Positions 25,767 to 38,789 of a DNA stretch of 64,000 nt are shown here, piece after piece (position 1 is the first letter of the stretch; each line of letters opens with the position of its first letter). The notes beneath the pieces are model-generated. The model did not search any database, was not told where the DNA came from, and worked only from the letters and a program-made list of their open reading frames with translations. The stretch is from Xiphophorus maculatus (lineage: Eukaryota > Chordata > Actinopteri > Cyprinodontiformes > Poeciliidae). The stretch is from assembly GCF_002775205.1 (NCBI RefSeq), contig NC_036443.1, positions 16,406,373 to 16,470,372 of the forward strand, read 5' to 3'. The position numbers and the translations under genes are program-made.

Positions 25767-28700
25767 TCAGGTCTTGTCCAACCACTCTGCTCGCTTAGGG
25801 GCCTTGCACGTGTGTATGTCCACAGCCTCCTCGCAGTCCTTGCACTCCACCGCGCAGCACCATTTGAACTTGCACTCACACTTTGTGATTTGCATGACTC
25901 GGGTGGTGTCGTAGCCTCTCCCGCAGCACATGACCTCACAGCCGTCCGTGCCCCGCGATGTCTTGTTGCAGACCCGCCCAGCGGTGCCCAGAGAACCTGC
26001 GCAGAGAGTTTGAGAGTTTACTTATTTGTTTTCCTAAAAAAGCTGATGTTTACAGTAGCATGAGCAGTGACAAAAGAAACTACAGTGATTACAGTTAAAG
26101 AAATAAAGACAAACTGTGTAGTGCCTTGCAAAAATGTCACAAAATTTCACATTTTGTCACAAACGTCAATGAATTTTATCAGGAGCTTGTGTGCATGGTC
26201 GAACCAAAGCAGTGCATAATTGTGAAGCATTCCTTCTACAAATAAAAAAACTGAAAAGTGTGGCATAATTATGTATGTAGCTTCCCGATTCAATACGTTG
26301 TAGAACCACCTTTTCTCGGAGTAACAGCTGCAAGTCTGTATGTCTCTACAAACTCAAGATATGGCTGCATTTGACTATATTTAGATGTATCCTAGTAAAG
26401 CTTTTGCCAGGCATTGCAATTTTATTGAATATTTGTCAGGACACACCAAAGTTTTACTGCTATTTCTCACTCACTGACACGTATTACTAAAAGAATAAAA
26501 TCCCTCTGCAATTCCCAGATCTGCTACTCGTTTATCTTTTTGATCCTTAGCCACTAAATATTGCATTCTCCTTTTTCGTCTGACCTGACAGAATTTAAGA
26601 ATCACCCTTTTAAGAGTCACGTGAATAAAAATGTAAAGTATTACCTATTTGCAATGCCCAATACAGACCAAGCAGTTTATTGACGCTTCCATACAAAGAG
26701 TAAAGGATCTCAATCAGATTTAAACAGCTTATCTTAGGCTAGAATAAGATATATACCACAATTTTTTTTTTTTAAATGGTGCTAACTGAGAGCAGTTAAA
26801 AGCAGTAGAACAGTGCAGCTGAAACTTTTACCATTTCTGGTAAAGTGAGTGAATCTGACGGAGTTTAGGTGCTTTGAGTTTCAGTAGGTGCGGTTATGAT
26901 GCCAAATCAATTTAAAACGCTCGTCAGCGGTGATGAATGCCTCGTAGCGCTTAGCAGCCGGGCTACCACTCAGTGCAGCGGCACATTGTCCATGTCTTAT
27001 GTGAATGTCATCCCCACAGAGATTAGCGTTCATGTTTGGTGTGAGAAGCTCCCTGTTTGAACTGCTACCTATCACAACAAGCGGCCTGTACAACAACAGA
27101 CCCACACACACAACTATGCGGTGTTGGTAGAGCGGCCTGCAGTTACACTGCCTTTCCCAAGCCACTGCTCCCTTTGAAGCACCTCTGTGTGTGTGTGTGA
27201 GGGTTAAATGGACAGTGGAGCGTGACAGACAGACAGGCTCTCACACTCGGAGGCCCACTCTGCCCTCAAGCTACGCTTAGCTCAGACAGACAGAGAGGGA
27301 GAAAGACTGTGACAGACACAGAGAAGTGACTTTTTTTTCTTTTTTTCTTTTTAATTAGCTGCTTGTGTCCCTAGGCTGTGGATTCCACTGAGAAGGTGAG
27401 AATGACAGGGGAGGGTGGATGAAGGGACAGAAAGACAGGGAGACAAAATAAGAGAGTGCATGGAAAGGCTTGAAAAAGCTTCAACATAACGTCATCAAAT
27501 ACTGTCCAACGGTTCTTCATCCATCACCCAGTCAGTTTGAAACAGTCACATACTGTATGATCAGGTTCATTGTTTAAAGAGAAATCAAGACATCTCCTGA
27601 CCACAAGGTTGTGTGTGTGTGCGTGTCGGCGTGGGTGTGTGTGTGTGGGTGTGTGAGAGAGAGAATTGACAGACTGACAGAGGTCAGGTGGTCACAGAAC
27701 AACCATGTCCTCAGGGTACAAAGATATTAGCTTCCACCAACATCACAGGGGAGGCCTGCTGTGTTATCTGACTACTATTACACACACACACACACACACA
27801 TGCCCGTGCACCCCTGCCCACACGCACCCACACCCGCACACTGACATTTATGACCACAAAACACACTAGTCATGCATGAGCATACACAAAACACATAAAT
27901 AGCACCTCTAAAACCTAAGAGAGTCTGGGCAATCCATCAACATCCATGAGAAACAACCCCTCTGTCTTTTACCCCCTCCTCGCTCCTGCAGTCTTACCTG
28001 CTGCTTTGTCTTGGAGGCAATAATCCGGAGAGTTCTCAAAGTACACCAGATCATTCTTGGTGGCCTTCCTGAAGGCTTTGTTGGCCACAGTGAAGCCTGT
28101 CCCGTCCTGATTCATGATCACCTCAACCGCCCCGTTGTACTTCCTCCGCAGGTAGTCCCCCGTCTTCCTGAAGTCTGATAGGGCCATCCAGCAGGTCCGC
28201 AGCGTGCAGGAGCCGCTCACGCCATGACATTTACACTCCATGTTCATGAAGCGCTTCACCGCCTGCGCGAAGAAGTTTGGTATTTGATTAATGTTGTTTC
28301 AATCACTATTACATTTGACTTAATGTCTTGCAAAATGTTTAAGGCCATCTACTATTATTATTTTCCCTTTCATTGCTAACTTTCATCTGTCTTCTATGTT
28401 GTAAAAAATATATAAAATTTAATCATCTGCATTGATTTTGAGCAGAGCTTTAAGATTGCGTATAACGCCAACTACAGCATGTAGAATTAAATTTCACTGT
28501 AGATGCTTGTCCTCGAAATAAAAGCTTGGTACCAGGCATATAAATAATGTAGCAATATAGAAAATTAAGAAGCATTTAAGAAAGGATTTTTAATAACCAA
28601 ATAAATCAAATTAATGGGTCATTACCAGGCCTCTGCAGAGCTAAAATTTGCTGATGAGCCATTTGATTCAGTTCTGTTGGAGAGAGGAGAGCGCTACAAG

Positions 28701-31700
28701 GTGTATTTTGGCAGAGCTCAAAGGCTGGACTAGGACGCCCTTGATTTAGACTCACCTGTGTATGTAAAACCATAAACAGGTAAAAATAAGCACTAGTCTT
28801 CAGCTGACCATATTTTCTTTTATGAATCTGAGTTCAACAGCACCGGTGTTTGTAACATTTCTGGTGTAATTCATATAAATATTAATCAAGATGAACAAAT
28901 CTTTTATGTTAAATGAAAGTAAAGACTGATGATTTAAAACCAATGATTGAGATACCATTTCAGGAAAACATCCCCGACTGCTCGAAGTTCAAGAAAGACA
29001 AATAAATAAATAAATAAAATAAAAGCATCTCATGTGTACCAAACAAAAAACATATCAATGCTGAAGCTAAAGAAGCTTCATGTTTTGTTTATTTCTGATT
29101 TAATTTGGGTACAACGTTGCAAAAGATTTTCCAAAAAGAAAACAATGTTTAAACACTTAAGAAATCCAGTCTCTTGCCCATATTTATTTTCAAAATTTTC
29201 AATAAATACAAAAAAATGTACATGAGCCAAAAGTGCCCAAAGTAAGTAGCAGTTATCAACATTTTACTTATTTAGTATTGAGTCATTTATTTAAACCATC
29301 AAAATCACATGATTTTTATATGGAAATCATCCACTCACTGTTCTGCCACAGCGGTTGTTGTGGAGGTTCATGAGTGCCCGACCATCCCGGATGGGTCGCT
29401 CTTTGGCATCAATGAAGGTTTTGGCAAATTTGATCCCATAGTTGACGTTATCGCTGCATCCACCCCAGTCAAAGTCTCCTTTTCCGTCGTTAGCTCGCCC
29501 CCGCCGGAGGGGGTCGCAGTTACACAGCTTCAGCTCCCCCTGGCTGCAGGCACGGGTCAGCGCATACACGACTCCCGCTGAGGAGATGGCGTAGACGAAA
29601 GCTGCTTCACGACTGCCTGAGAGGGAAGGATATAAATATAGAAGTTTCTGAGTACAGGTGACACAGTCACTCACTCACAGCATGCAATAAGTCCTTAACG
29701 AACCAAAAAAACAGCATCGTGGCACATGCTACACTTCCAGAGATGCACATACTGCCATGACAAGACCTGGTTGTGAGCCATGAGGACATGAAGGTGCAGC
29801 TGATGGAGTAAATCAGCCCCGATGTGGAGTAAAGAGCAGCTCTGTTTAAATATTATCATGGAAATAATCCTCGCTGTGGGGCTCTCCCCTGCTCACATAA
29901 ATTGTTTAAATACAGACACAGTGATACCCCATTTATCAGCACCAGGATGATGTCATGAGAACATTATCTACCATTGCTCTGCTCATCTGTTCTTTGCCGG
30001 TTCCCCAGGAAATTGCTCACGCCAAATACAAAAAGAAATTTTTATGATGTGATCGGTCACGGTTGCTCTTTGCAATGTCTCTGTGAGCAAAGTGGCCTAA
30101 AACGTAGCAAAGGGATCAAAGTTAACCTTTACTCTCTTAAACGGAAATGCAATAAAAATGCATTTAAAGCTGGTTTCTGAGATGACAGAAAAACTCCAGT
30201 CCCTAAATAAGGCCACAAATCTTTCTCTGTTAACTCACCAGGTTAAAACGTTTACGAAAAGTTTGTCCATTTACTTTATCGCGTACATAGGAGCAGATAA
30301 ACATGACATTTAATTTTGAAATTTTCTTTGCCCAATGACATTACTTTGGAACGTGATAAAACTATCCGAATTTTCAGCTGTTTGTTTTAAAATCACATTG
30401 AATTTTCATGCAAACACATCCTGACACGCTGTCATCACAGAGCTTTTCCTCTTGTCCCGCTTGGAAGCTATTCGTGTGCAGTGAAGAGAAATCAACACCT
30501 AATATTTACACAGGAATTTATGAATGATGAATTCTTTTTTTATTCAGGCAACCCATTTCCTTAGCACAACTCTCAGGGGTTCATGTAATTTTATCATATA
30601 CAGACGTGTAATAAATAGATTTGTATGTCACTTCCAAAACACATTCAGCTCCCGAGGGTTTAAACCTTCATTTTAACGTTGTTGACTTGCAATGTATCTC
30701 AGCTGAATTTTTGTCCTATCTGTCATCTTCTTATCTAAAATCTCCAGTTCAAGTAAGATAAGACTTTGATTTTTTTGGGCTTCGTGAGCCTATATTCTAA
30801 CCTATACAGCTGTTTACACTGGCTGTGCGCCAAAAATATATTTTGCATCTTTGAATATCTGACCAAGAGTGCAATTTGTTGATGTGTGTGTGTGTCCTTC
30901 ACTTCACTTGGTGTTTTTTGTCTTTTAAATTGATGGATATATTATGTATTTATGTGAGTATTTGTTAACTTTTTTAAGGAAAAAGGAAAGAGCACACAAG
31001 CATTAAACCAACATTGTTGCGTAGTCTGCAGTGAGCAAACCGCTTGTACTGTATATTCGCCAAAGTGTCCCGTTTACTCTTGGAGGTGAGGAGTTGGGGG
31101 CAGAGGATGCAGACGGGATGCATGTGGGAGAGCAGTGACGAGGGCATCGCTGGTCATCTTTCAAAACTGCGCTGTTTGCCTGACAGTGAGAATATCTCTC
31201 TAAATATTTACATCTACATTACTGTTTATTCCTCTCACCCCTTCGTTCCCCCTGCCGCACACACGCAGCCGTACAGGCAGGGTGAGTGTCTTCATATCTT
31301 TCATTTTCCGCCGTGCTCCGACGGCCCCCACACATGCTTGAGATGGTTGGCCCAGACCCAATAACAATCTGTAGGAAGTCACTGACGTCAAAATCTAGAT
31401 ATAAGGACACTGACACATTCTTTTTTTTTTTCTTCCGACTGAATCTAACATCTTAAAGAGCTGCAAAGGAGCTTGTTGGAAAACAAATTGTTGTGAGAAA
31501 TACTATGCACTGTGGATCTGCAACCCATATTCTTTTGTAACTCCAAATGATGCTGCCTCTGTTCAGAATCTTATGCATGGATGGTCCATGTCCTGATATA
31601 ACAAAAAATAATAGATTATCTATTCAGAGTCTGTTCACGCCTTTGACAAGTTCATGCCTTACTACTTTCATTTTGTATTTGTAAATAAATTATTTTGGAC

Positions 31701-34700
31701 CCACGTAGAGAATGACATTTTTTTATGAGTAACTGTATTATGGAATTATGAAGATAAATAGTTATGAACATTGAAGTGGAAAGTTACAATAAGGTCACAT
31801 CTGCTAGTTATATTGCTATATGTTTATTCTAAGTTCCTGTATAGTCCCACTAAAATAAAGCTATTTGGGTTACATGTACAAGGTTGGGAAATGTTTTCTA
31901 CAGCTGCATCAGAACCAGACTGTCTCTCCCCTTGTTTTGGACCCTTTATCCTTGGTATAAAACTCATGTGTTGTCTCTGCCTGGCAGAGCTTAGAGCTTT
32001 TCACCCAGAATTTCTTCATTATTGATTGTCCCACAAGCTCTCTGTATTGTCCACAATATATGAATAAACCTGATTGAATGATTTCACCTGACAGTGCTTG
32101 GTAATATTTTCTTTCCCAAACAATATACAGGAATCTAAAACATATTTCAATTTAACGGTACGTTTTTTTCTAAAGGCTTTCTGTTAGCCATTTTTCATTG
32201 ATCGTTGTTTTGATCCTATTTGGGCCAACTTACTTGCTTAAAACATTACAAACTGTGACCCTTACAGAAATAAAAATAACTGACTGACCTCCTGTTGGTT
32301 GATAATATGCATTGGAGTCCCATGACCACATTTTTCTACCCTAAGCAATAATAGAGCTACAGAAAGTGACTGTAAGTCATTGGTTGTTAGTGGAATGACA
32401 GAAACTACAGAAATACAAAATGATGTGAAGGGAAGAGAAAAAAAAATCTACCTATTAATCCTTCATCCTTATTTTTTATTTTTATTTTTTTTACATCATC
32501 ATTTTAGTTACATTCAAGTTTTATATTAACCAGATAGAATCTGCCTGGTCCTGCTATTGTGAGACTATATATGTGTGATGTGCACTTAAAACGACAATTT
32601 TTCCGCACATGTACAAATGGATGATTTTAAAAAACACATCAGCTTCTTGATAAGTTGTGGTGCATCATTTGGAAACAATATGGTTGCATAATTCAACTCT
32701 TTGTTGCCCAATCCTGAGACCCTCCTGCTCAGTTTTGCTCAAAATCCATTCTGACAGAAGTTTAACTGTATTTAACCAATAAACCATGCAGCCAATCACA
32801 TCCAAGGGCAGACTGAGATCGTACCGTTATGTAAAAGAAAGAAAGTAGGCGGTCAATCGTCAGCAAGTGTGGTGGTACAGACCACTCAAATTCCTGATTT
32901 GATTGACCTGCACCACCACATATTTATATTCACTTAGGAAAAAATGTGAAGCAATAATGTCAAGAGTTCAGCATTAATTTATCTGATTTGTTTCCCTGAT
33001 TGTGTTCAGGTGTTCATATAAAGGTTTGATTCAAACATCACTGCAGCATTTCTGTTTTTTAGCAAAAAAAAAAGGTACATAACAATTAAGCTTTTATAAA
33101 GTCATTGCATAGAAAATGCTTAGCACCACACAAACAATTCATATTTGCTAAATTAGGTTTAAACAGAAGCCTTTAAATGATAATAAAACGAAGTGGAGAA
33201 GTGCAATTTGGCTCTTCTAATGGAATGAGACGCCAAAAGCACTGAACCTTTAGTAAGAAATCTTTCTCTTTCCTCTATTTTAAGTTGACAGTGACTAACA
33301 AGTGCACCACTGCTATCTTGTGGGTGGGAGTGTAAAACCACCGGCCTGTGAGCTAAATGCCATGGTGAAACTGATCATCAAAATTAAAATTTACTTCAGC
33401 TAAAATACTGATTCCCAAGCACAATAAAACAGAACCAACCCTAGATCTGAAAATCTGAACTCTCTCATCAAGTCACCTCTACAATCTGAACATATTCATG
33501 GCAATGAAAGGTAGCTCAATGAATGTAACAGTGCCAAAGTACATTGGATCAATCCGTCCGTCCATCCATCCATCCATCTGCTGTAGCCACTTAGCTCTTA
33601 AAGGGCTACCTGGGGATCACACTTGTAAAGCTCACCAAGCAAAACTATTGTAGCCAGTTAACTTTCCATGTTTGTGGAGTGTGAGGGGGAAGAAAACAAA
33701 ACAAAGTGTGCACTGGAAAAATATTCTAACACCGAGCACAAAGGAATGAGCTGGGATTCGAATTCATTGCCTTCTTGCTGTATGTGAACTGTGCTTAACA
33801 ACTGGGCCACCATGCAGACTTAGCATAGCCTGCATAACGCAAAAGAATGCAGAAAAAGGGTGAACATATAAGTTCAAAGAAAGACCTGCTTGGTGAAACT
33901 GCTTCAGGTTCACCAAGCAGTTTTTTTTTTTTACACTTACTCCGGAGCAAGACACGTCCAAAGACGGTGTGATCACGGTCCAGTGTGCTGCAGTTCCACC
34001 GATGGTGTCTGAACTGGTGTTGGCACTCTCTGATCCACTCCTTGGTGCCCTCGCCGATGGCCTGCATGATGTCTGGGTGGCGCTGGCAGAGCTGCCGCTG
34101 TTTGTTCACAAGGCCGGGGATGTTGTCACAGATTACACGAGCTCCCAGCGCCCCGATGTACCTGAGAGTGCCAGAAATAATAAAGTTTGGAGATGTTGTA
34201 TGAAGCGATCAGTAATCTTCCATGTCATTTCTAATATCACTATGAAATGGTTAGGACACAACAATTGGTGGCATCCTGCAATTGGCTGCTTCATGTAGTT
34301 TTGACTTGAATGTGTGTTCTCAAGAGGACGCAAAAAGGAGAGTGGCATGAAGAAAAGCTACCGAAACAAGCCCCCTGTGAGTCAGAGTTCACTACACTTA
34401 ACAGTTTTAAGGTTTGCGAGTAGAAGGGGAGTGGAAACCATTTACTCCACTCTCCAAATAAATAAGCACTTAACCTCTCTGCACAAGACCTGTGAGTGTA
34501 TGTGTGTTTAAACATTTCCCAGTCGAAATCATGTTGTCACAAATCAGAGCTCTAAGTCTGCAGAGTCCAATAACCCTGTCAAACTTTATTCACTTTATTC
34601 TCTTCTGTCTTTTGCTTAATTGCTTTTACTTAACCAGAAGGGTCTTCAAATGTCCAAATAAAGCTGACTTTTACAGTATCTTCCCAAGACACCTTGTTGA

Positions 34701-37700
34701 GGTTGCCCAAAGTGAACTTTCTGGGCAAGTGAACTCTTTTTATGTCTATACATGAGACGTCTTCCAGACTTATGGCTGTAGGGGGGGGGTTGACGGATCA
34801 GACGGGGAAGGCCAGGGAGCTTGTAGCTTTATCGCCCTCTTGTTTAAGGCTGAGAAGAAGGTAGTCTCTAGAGACTCACTACTCCCCTGAGTGGGATTAG
34901 ATAGGAAGGAGAAGAGCTGTATACCCATCAAAGGAAATGCTGTAGCAGCAATTCACACCTAATTTTTTTCAGTGTAACTCTCTAAGAGAAAGGAGGGTTT
35001 GTGGACAGTAAATCATTACCCAAAGGTAAAAAATAACATGGTGTTAAAACTTCCAAGTATACCAGGGCACTGGGAAAACACAAGGTGAAAAACTTTGCTG
35101 ATGGCTAAAATCTACTTGTTTTCTACTTGCCTGGACCCTTAAGGTGCAAATCTGTTGTAAAACTCAAAAATCCAGTCTTTTATCTAGTCATTGAGTAGCA
35201 AAATATGAGCATTATGTGATGCACATGTGCCAGCAACAATCTTCAGAGTGGAAGATGTCCACACAAAGGAAGAAAGAGAGTTGCTAAAATACCCTGAGAC
35301 ATAAGAAATTGCTTAAAAAGAATCAGTAGTGTATTCAGAGGCTTTATGGCTGTTCATTCAGGTTCCAACAGCAGAGATAGACTTCAGTGTGCGACATTGT
35401 TATCTTGCTCCAAAACCATTTTCAAAGTTTTGCAGTTTTGCTGGTTTCATGGTGGACTATAAGTTGAAAGGGGTTTTCGGATGTTTAATGCCTTACTTAC
35501 ATTTTGTATTCTCTTGAGCTTTCCACCTCTGTCATGTTGGCTTTGGAAAGCTAAAAGTCTTTGGAAATCGTTCAGTTAAATTAAGCATCTGCATTCTTCA
35601 GGTACACTGACATCAATGTTTACTTTTGAAAATAGTTATGCTAATTGCAGATATAAACTAATGCTAAAGGCAACTTAAAATGTAAACCCTAAATGTTCTC
35701 TGTTACAGACCACATTTTACAGTGACTGTTCTTTCAAACAAAACATGTCACATCACCTCTGCTCCCAATACAAATAACTGTTGAGTGCTCCTAGCAGGAA
35801 ACATAGGAAGAAATATTTTGAATGCAATTATTGTTCTTCAAGAAAAATCCCAATGGGCTAAAATTGGTAGCTATACAAAACTCAGAAATCAGCCACGAAG
35901 CTATGATTGCTGGATCTTGAGAAAAAGATCATTGTTGCAATGGCTGGGTTCTATTGTGCAACAGAGTTTTCACCACCACCAAAACCTTCGACTTTATTTT
36001 TCTACAGTTAAAAATCCTGATGCCAAACAAAGTGTCAGAATAACAGAGCGTTGTTGCCCCCCCCCCCCCCCCCCCCCCCCCCCGCCCTCTCCGGGAGCTG
36101 TGCACTGCTTGTAAGGTGTTTGAAATAAGTCTGTTGTAAATTTGGAAATATGTAGTGAAAAAAGAAACAGACATTCAAGGCAATGAAAACAAAAGACTCA
36201 TCACACATGCTAATTTAATACTGTCTTGAAACTACAATTGGTAATCCATGAATTGCATTTCTGTAAAGTGTCTGACTGCAGGTCAGCTAGAGGACAATAG
36301 CCAACCAGCTTGCTTTGCTTTTGTTGCTCTTGATCAAAACAGAGCAAGATAGCACTCAAAATATCCCACAAAAAACAATTTTATAAGTAAGTGTAGTTTT
36401 CTGTTTAAGCATATATCATTGCGACTATATAATATATCTATGTTTTATCTTTTTAAGACATTAGACACCTTGAAGTTGTTATAGTCTTACTCAAGTTTAT
36501 CAGAGTCTGAGATAATACCAGCCAATGCAGTTCTGATACACTGTTGATAATTATTTAACTGGAAACATTAACATTCTGAATGAAGAAAATAGAAGAACTG
36601 CCCTCAATCTCTCTATTTATATGACAAAAAAAAAATCAGTTATATAAAATATTATTTATTTTTAACTGATGTTATGTTTTTTTAGATGGCAGAAAATACG
36701 ATTTTCTGCAGGATCCTCTAATCCCCCCCAAATAAAAAACAGGAATAACACCTGTTCCCTCCACAATGCCTTCTCCCATAATCTACACAAACTATTAGAC
36801 ATTTCAGCATTACCAGCACAGACACCTCTACTATAAACACACACACACATACACACGCACACTCCCTCTACTCTCACACACAAACGTTTTCTATTATGTA
36901 ACGTCGCCCGAGCTTTAACATTGGTAAAGTCATCTACGTGTGACGCAGATACAGAGGTGGCTGCTACCTGGTGAATTAATGACCCGAGTTTGCCGCTCCA
37001 GCTGAGCAGCGCGAGCTTAGCCAACGACGCTGAGATAAATTACGCGCAAAGCAAAGAGCCGGTATTATTACCGTAATCATTATTACTGCTCAGAGCGGCA
37101 GGGCCAACAAACTGACACGAAAAGAGGGCAAGCTCACCTTCGAGAAACGCTCGAATCTCATTCACAAACTCATAATTTCTTTCACACCCCGTCGTGTTTC
37201 TTGGCTCCTATTTTTGGAGACACGACATTAAGAATTAGACGAAATTATGATTTAAAAACACTAAGAGTGTTTTTTTTTTTGCTTCCATTTACTTGTAAAA
37301 TAATACTTCCAAGTGTAAAGTTTAATATCATTTCAAAAATAATAAATACATAAAAGCGCATTTATATTTTAAATTACTTGTTGAGGAACTATAGCGACCA
37401 TAAAGAAACAAACAGAAAACAAACAAACAAAAAATAGAAGAATCCCTTATTGGGTATAAACATTAAACACGTGCTTATTTAAATTCATTCCAATGCAATT
37501 TATCCCTGTTAGGGGTTTGATACAGAGTATCTTTTGAAAATTAAGATAAGAACAATTGTGATATATTGATAATTATCTAATTGTCTGTCTCATTAATAAA
37601 AACAACCGGCTGTAGTGAATCGCGTGGGTGATAAGAATAGGCCTGTGTGATGGATGTGCACTCACCACCAAGAAGAGTCCACGCGAGGCGTGACGAGCAG

Positions 37701-37727
37701 CAACAGCAGCAGACACGCACAGTACAT
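25767..37727 (-). CDS. wnt2b: Wnt2b secreted signalling protein, complete
   Basis: Lipid-modified Wnt ligand acting through Frizzled/LRP; Wnt2b works in liver, retina and fin/limb specification. Coding exons 5' to 3': 37727-37666, 34161-33941, 29616-29339, 28262-27998, 25996-25767. Every junction is GT-AG and in phase, total 1056 nt, 351 aa. Residues 1-18 form a signal peptide ([12 protein letters not shown] core), followed by the family's [20 protein letters not shown]. Other blocks: [36 protein letters not shown] with the palmitoleoylated Ser at about 203, and the Cys-rich end [14 protein letters not shown], finishing RAEWLDKT. That ending and [20 protein letters not shown] favour Wnt2b over Wnt2, as does linkage to mov10. 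An in-frame ATG lies upstream at 37847, but 37727 directly starts the signal peptide. Whether this is the a or b fish copy cannot be told. Confidence 0.96.
26115..26375. mobile_element. Tc1-like DNA transposon relic in wnt2b intron 4
   Basis: The terminal sequence gtagtgccttgcaaaa (near 26118) is followed by cacattttgtcac, gcataattgtgaagc, ctgaaaagtgtggc and then gttgtagaaccacctttt. This is the order found at one end of an abundant fish Tc1 family. The transposase region is lost. Same family and orientation as 18180-18460 and 38790-39275. Confidence 0.75.
27600..27860. repeat. GT/CA-rich simple repeats in wnt2b intron 4
   Basis: Imperfect (gt)n and ggtgt runs near 27610-27660 and a (ca)n run at about 27780-27800 lie just downstream of the exon at 27998-28262. 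Between them there is no recognisable element. Confidence 0.7.
31840..32095 (+). mobile_element. Possible LTR-type fossil fragment
   Basis: A stretch with a TATA-like word (tataaaact near 31957), a CT-rich leader and an AATAAA signal (near 32060) about 100 bp downstream has the promoter-to-poly(A) spacing of an LTR. Neither boundary nor a target duplication could be fixed, and no coding part is seen. It could be chance. Confidence 0.25.
33545..33815. repeat. Dispersed repeat with (catc)n end in wnt2b intron 2
   Basis: Tandem ccat units lead into a block ending gggattcgaattcattgcc, ttcttgctg and actgggccaccatgcag. This 'ccttcttgctg ... gccac(c/t)gtgcagc' ending is shared with the repeat at 58640-58945 and is very common in fish genomes. 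It appears to be a decayed non-coding copy; family not assigned. Confidence 0.55.
33886..33920. repeat. Perfect 12-bp hairpin next to the wnt2b exon 2 donor
   Basis: ctgcttggtgaa (33886-33897) and its exact complement (33909-33920) flank an 11-nt loop. On the transcribed strand the hairpin starts about 21 nt after the exon end at 33941, separated from the donor GTAAGT by an A-rich run. Confidence 0.7.
34162..37665. other. wnt2b intron 1; contents
   Basis: No coding exon was recognised. The main landmark is a 27-base C homopolymer (36057-36083). A short CA-rich tract lies near 36838-36860. A GC-richer block at about 36900-37140 approaches exon 1 and may belong to the promoter-proximal regulatory region. 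Confidence 0.5.
36057..36083. repeat. Poly-C homopolymer, 27 bases
   Basis: An uninterrupted run of 27 C, ending at gccctctccggg. On the minus strand, which is the transcribed sense of wnt2b, it is poly-G in intron 1 and could form G-quadruplex structures. Its exact length may be affected by assembly. Confidence 0.85.
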
Positions 37728-38460
37728 CCTTGAGCTGGCACCTTGGTTCTGACACGAAGAAGGCCCGGGTGAGAGTCCGGCTCCCGGAGAACCACCGCGG
37801 TGAATCCGAGCTGCACGGAGGCCGAGAATCCTCCTTAAACCCAGCATGGCTCCTGTCTTTTTTTTTTTTTTTTGCCACCCCCCCCTTCCCCTCCCCCGGC
37901 AAAGAAGGGGAAGGATAGATAAATCCTTATTCCAGATGTGAGAGCTTGTTAAGTTTTGTTGTGAGTTATGAAGTTAAAAAAGTTGGAAGGCCTCATTATC
38001 CAGAGTGTGAGTCCCGTGTTGTGCGGCTGTCAGCAGATAGAGGAGCGCGTTTGCGGTGCCATGTGCGCACCAGACCCTCCCCAGAAAACTTCTGGCTGCC
38101 AACCCGGAGCCTTACCTGACGAAGCGGGGCGGGGGGCACAAGCGAAGCCGATTTCGCCCCTGCTCTCAATTCCCCCTTGGTCTGATCCTGCTGTTTTTGT
38201 CCTTATACCAGAAGCCGGGACAGTACGTTGAGAGTAAGGGCAGGAGTCAAAGTTTGCAGAGTTGAAGTGGCCGCTCCCCAGCCTGCTGCGGGACTCTACG
38301 CTGCGTCGGATGCTCTCCTTTATTAGCGCACGGTGGATAGAGTCCGAGTTAAGGGGGAGAGGAGGAGAGAGAGAAAAAGATGAGGGAGGGCTCGCCGCGG
38401 ACAGCTCCCCTCCCTCATTGGGTGGAAGCAGAGGTTACAGGGTTTGGCGAAGATCGAGAT
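37728..38460 (-). promoter_or_regulatory. wnt2b 5'UTR and promoter region
   Basis: GC content and CpG density rise sharply here compared with the surrounding AT-rich DNA, directly upstream of the wnt2b start codon. The region includes T-rich and C-rich homopolymer patches (37858-37875, 37880-37900) and a TAATAAAGG word on the minus strand near 38318-38326 that could act as a weak TATA element. The transcription start is not determinable from sequence alone. Confidence 0.5.
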
Positions 38461-38789
38461 GTTTAAAAGGAAGGAAGCAGAAAGGTGAGTTAAAGGAGTG
38501 ATGACGCTGCTGATGTGACGATCTTGAGCTCATCTGGAATGTAAAATGCATTAAGGGAAATTATTAAATAACACAAAAGGTGTTGACTAACGTATAAATG
38601 CATTACATATTTAGAATACAAATGGCTTTTCTCTATACTCCTACAATATTGAAACATTTGGACTTCGACGAATTTTATCAGGGTTTTATTACATTGAATC
38701 AGATAGTGGCTCATTATTGTTAAGGGACAGAAAAAAGTGAGAGTAAAAATCCACAGCATGCATTTCTTTTTGCTGTTGCGGCAGAAAGT

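Larger units (their letters stand above)
29617..33940. other. wnt2b intron 2; contents
   Basis: This intron of 4.3 kb holds a possible LTR-like stretch near 31840-32095, a (catc)n-led dispersed repeat at 33545-33815, and a hairpin beside the 5' splice site (33886-33920). The remainder is AT-rich with no coding exon recognised. Confidence 0.5.

Noticed and set aside
25767-37727. Identification as wnt2 instead of wnt2b
   Set aside because: The RAEWLDKT ending, the [20 protein letters not shown] block and linkage to mov10 favour wnt2b; wnt2 is linked to st7/cftr in vertebrates.
37573-37902. Longer open frames across wnt2b exon 1 with an upstream start
   Set aside because: Two are in other frames. 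The in-frame extension from 37847 would place about 40 residues before the signal peptide, so the ATG at 37727 is preferred.
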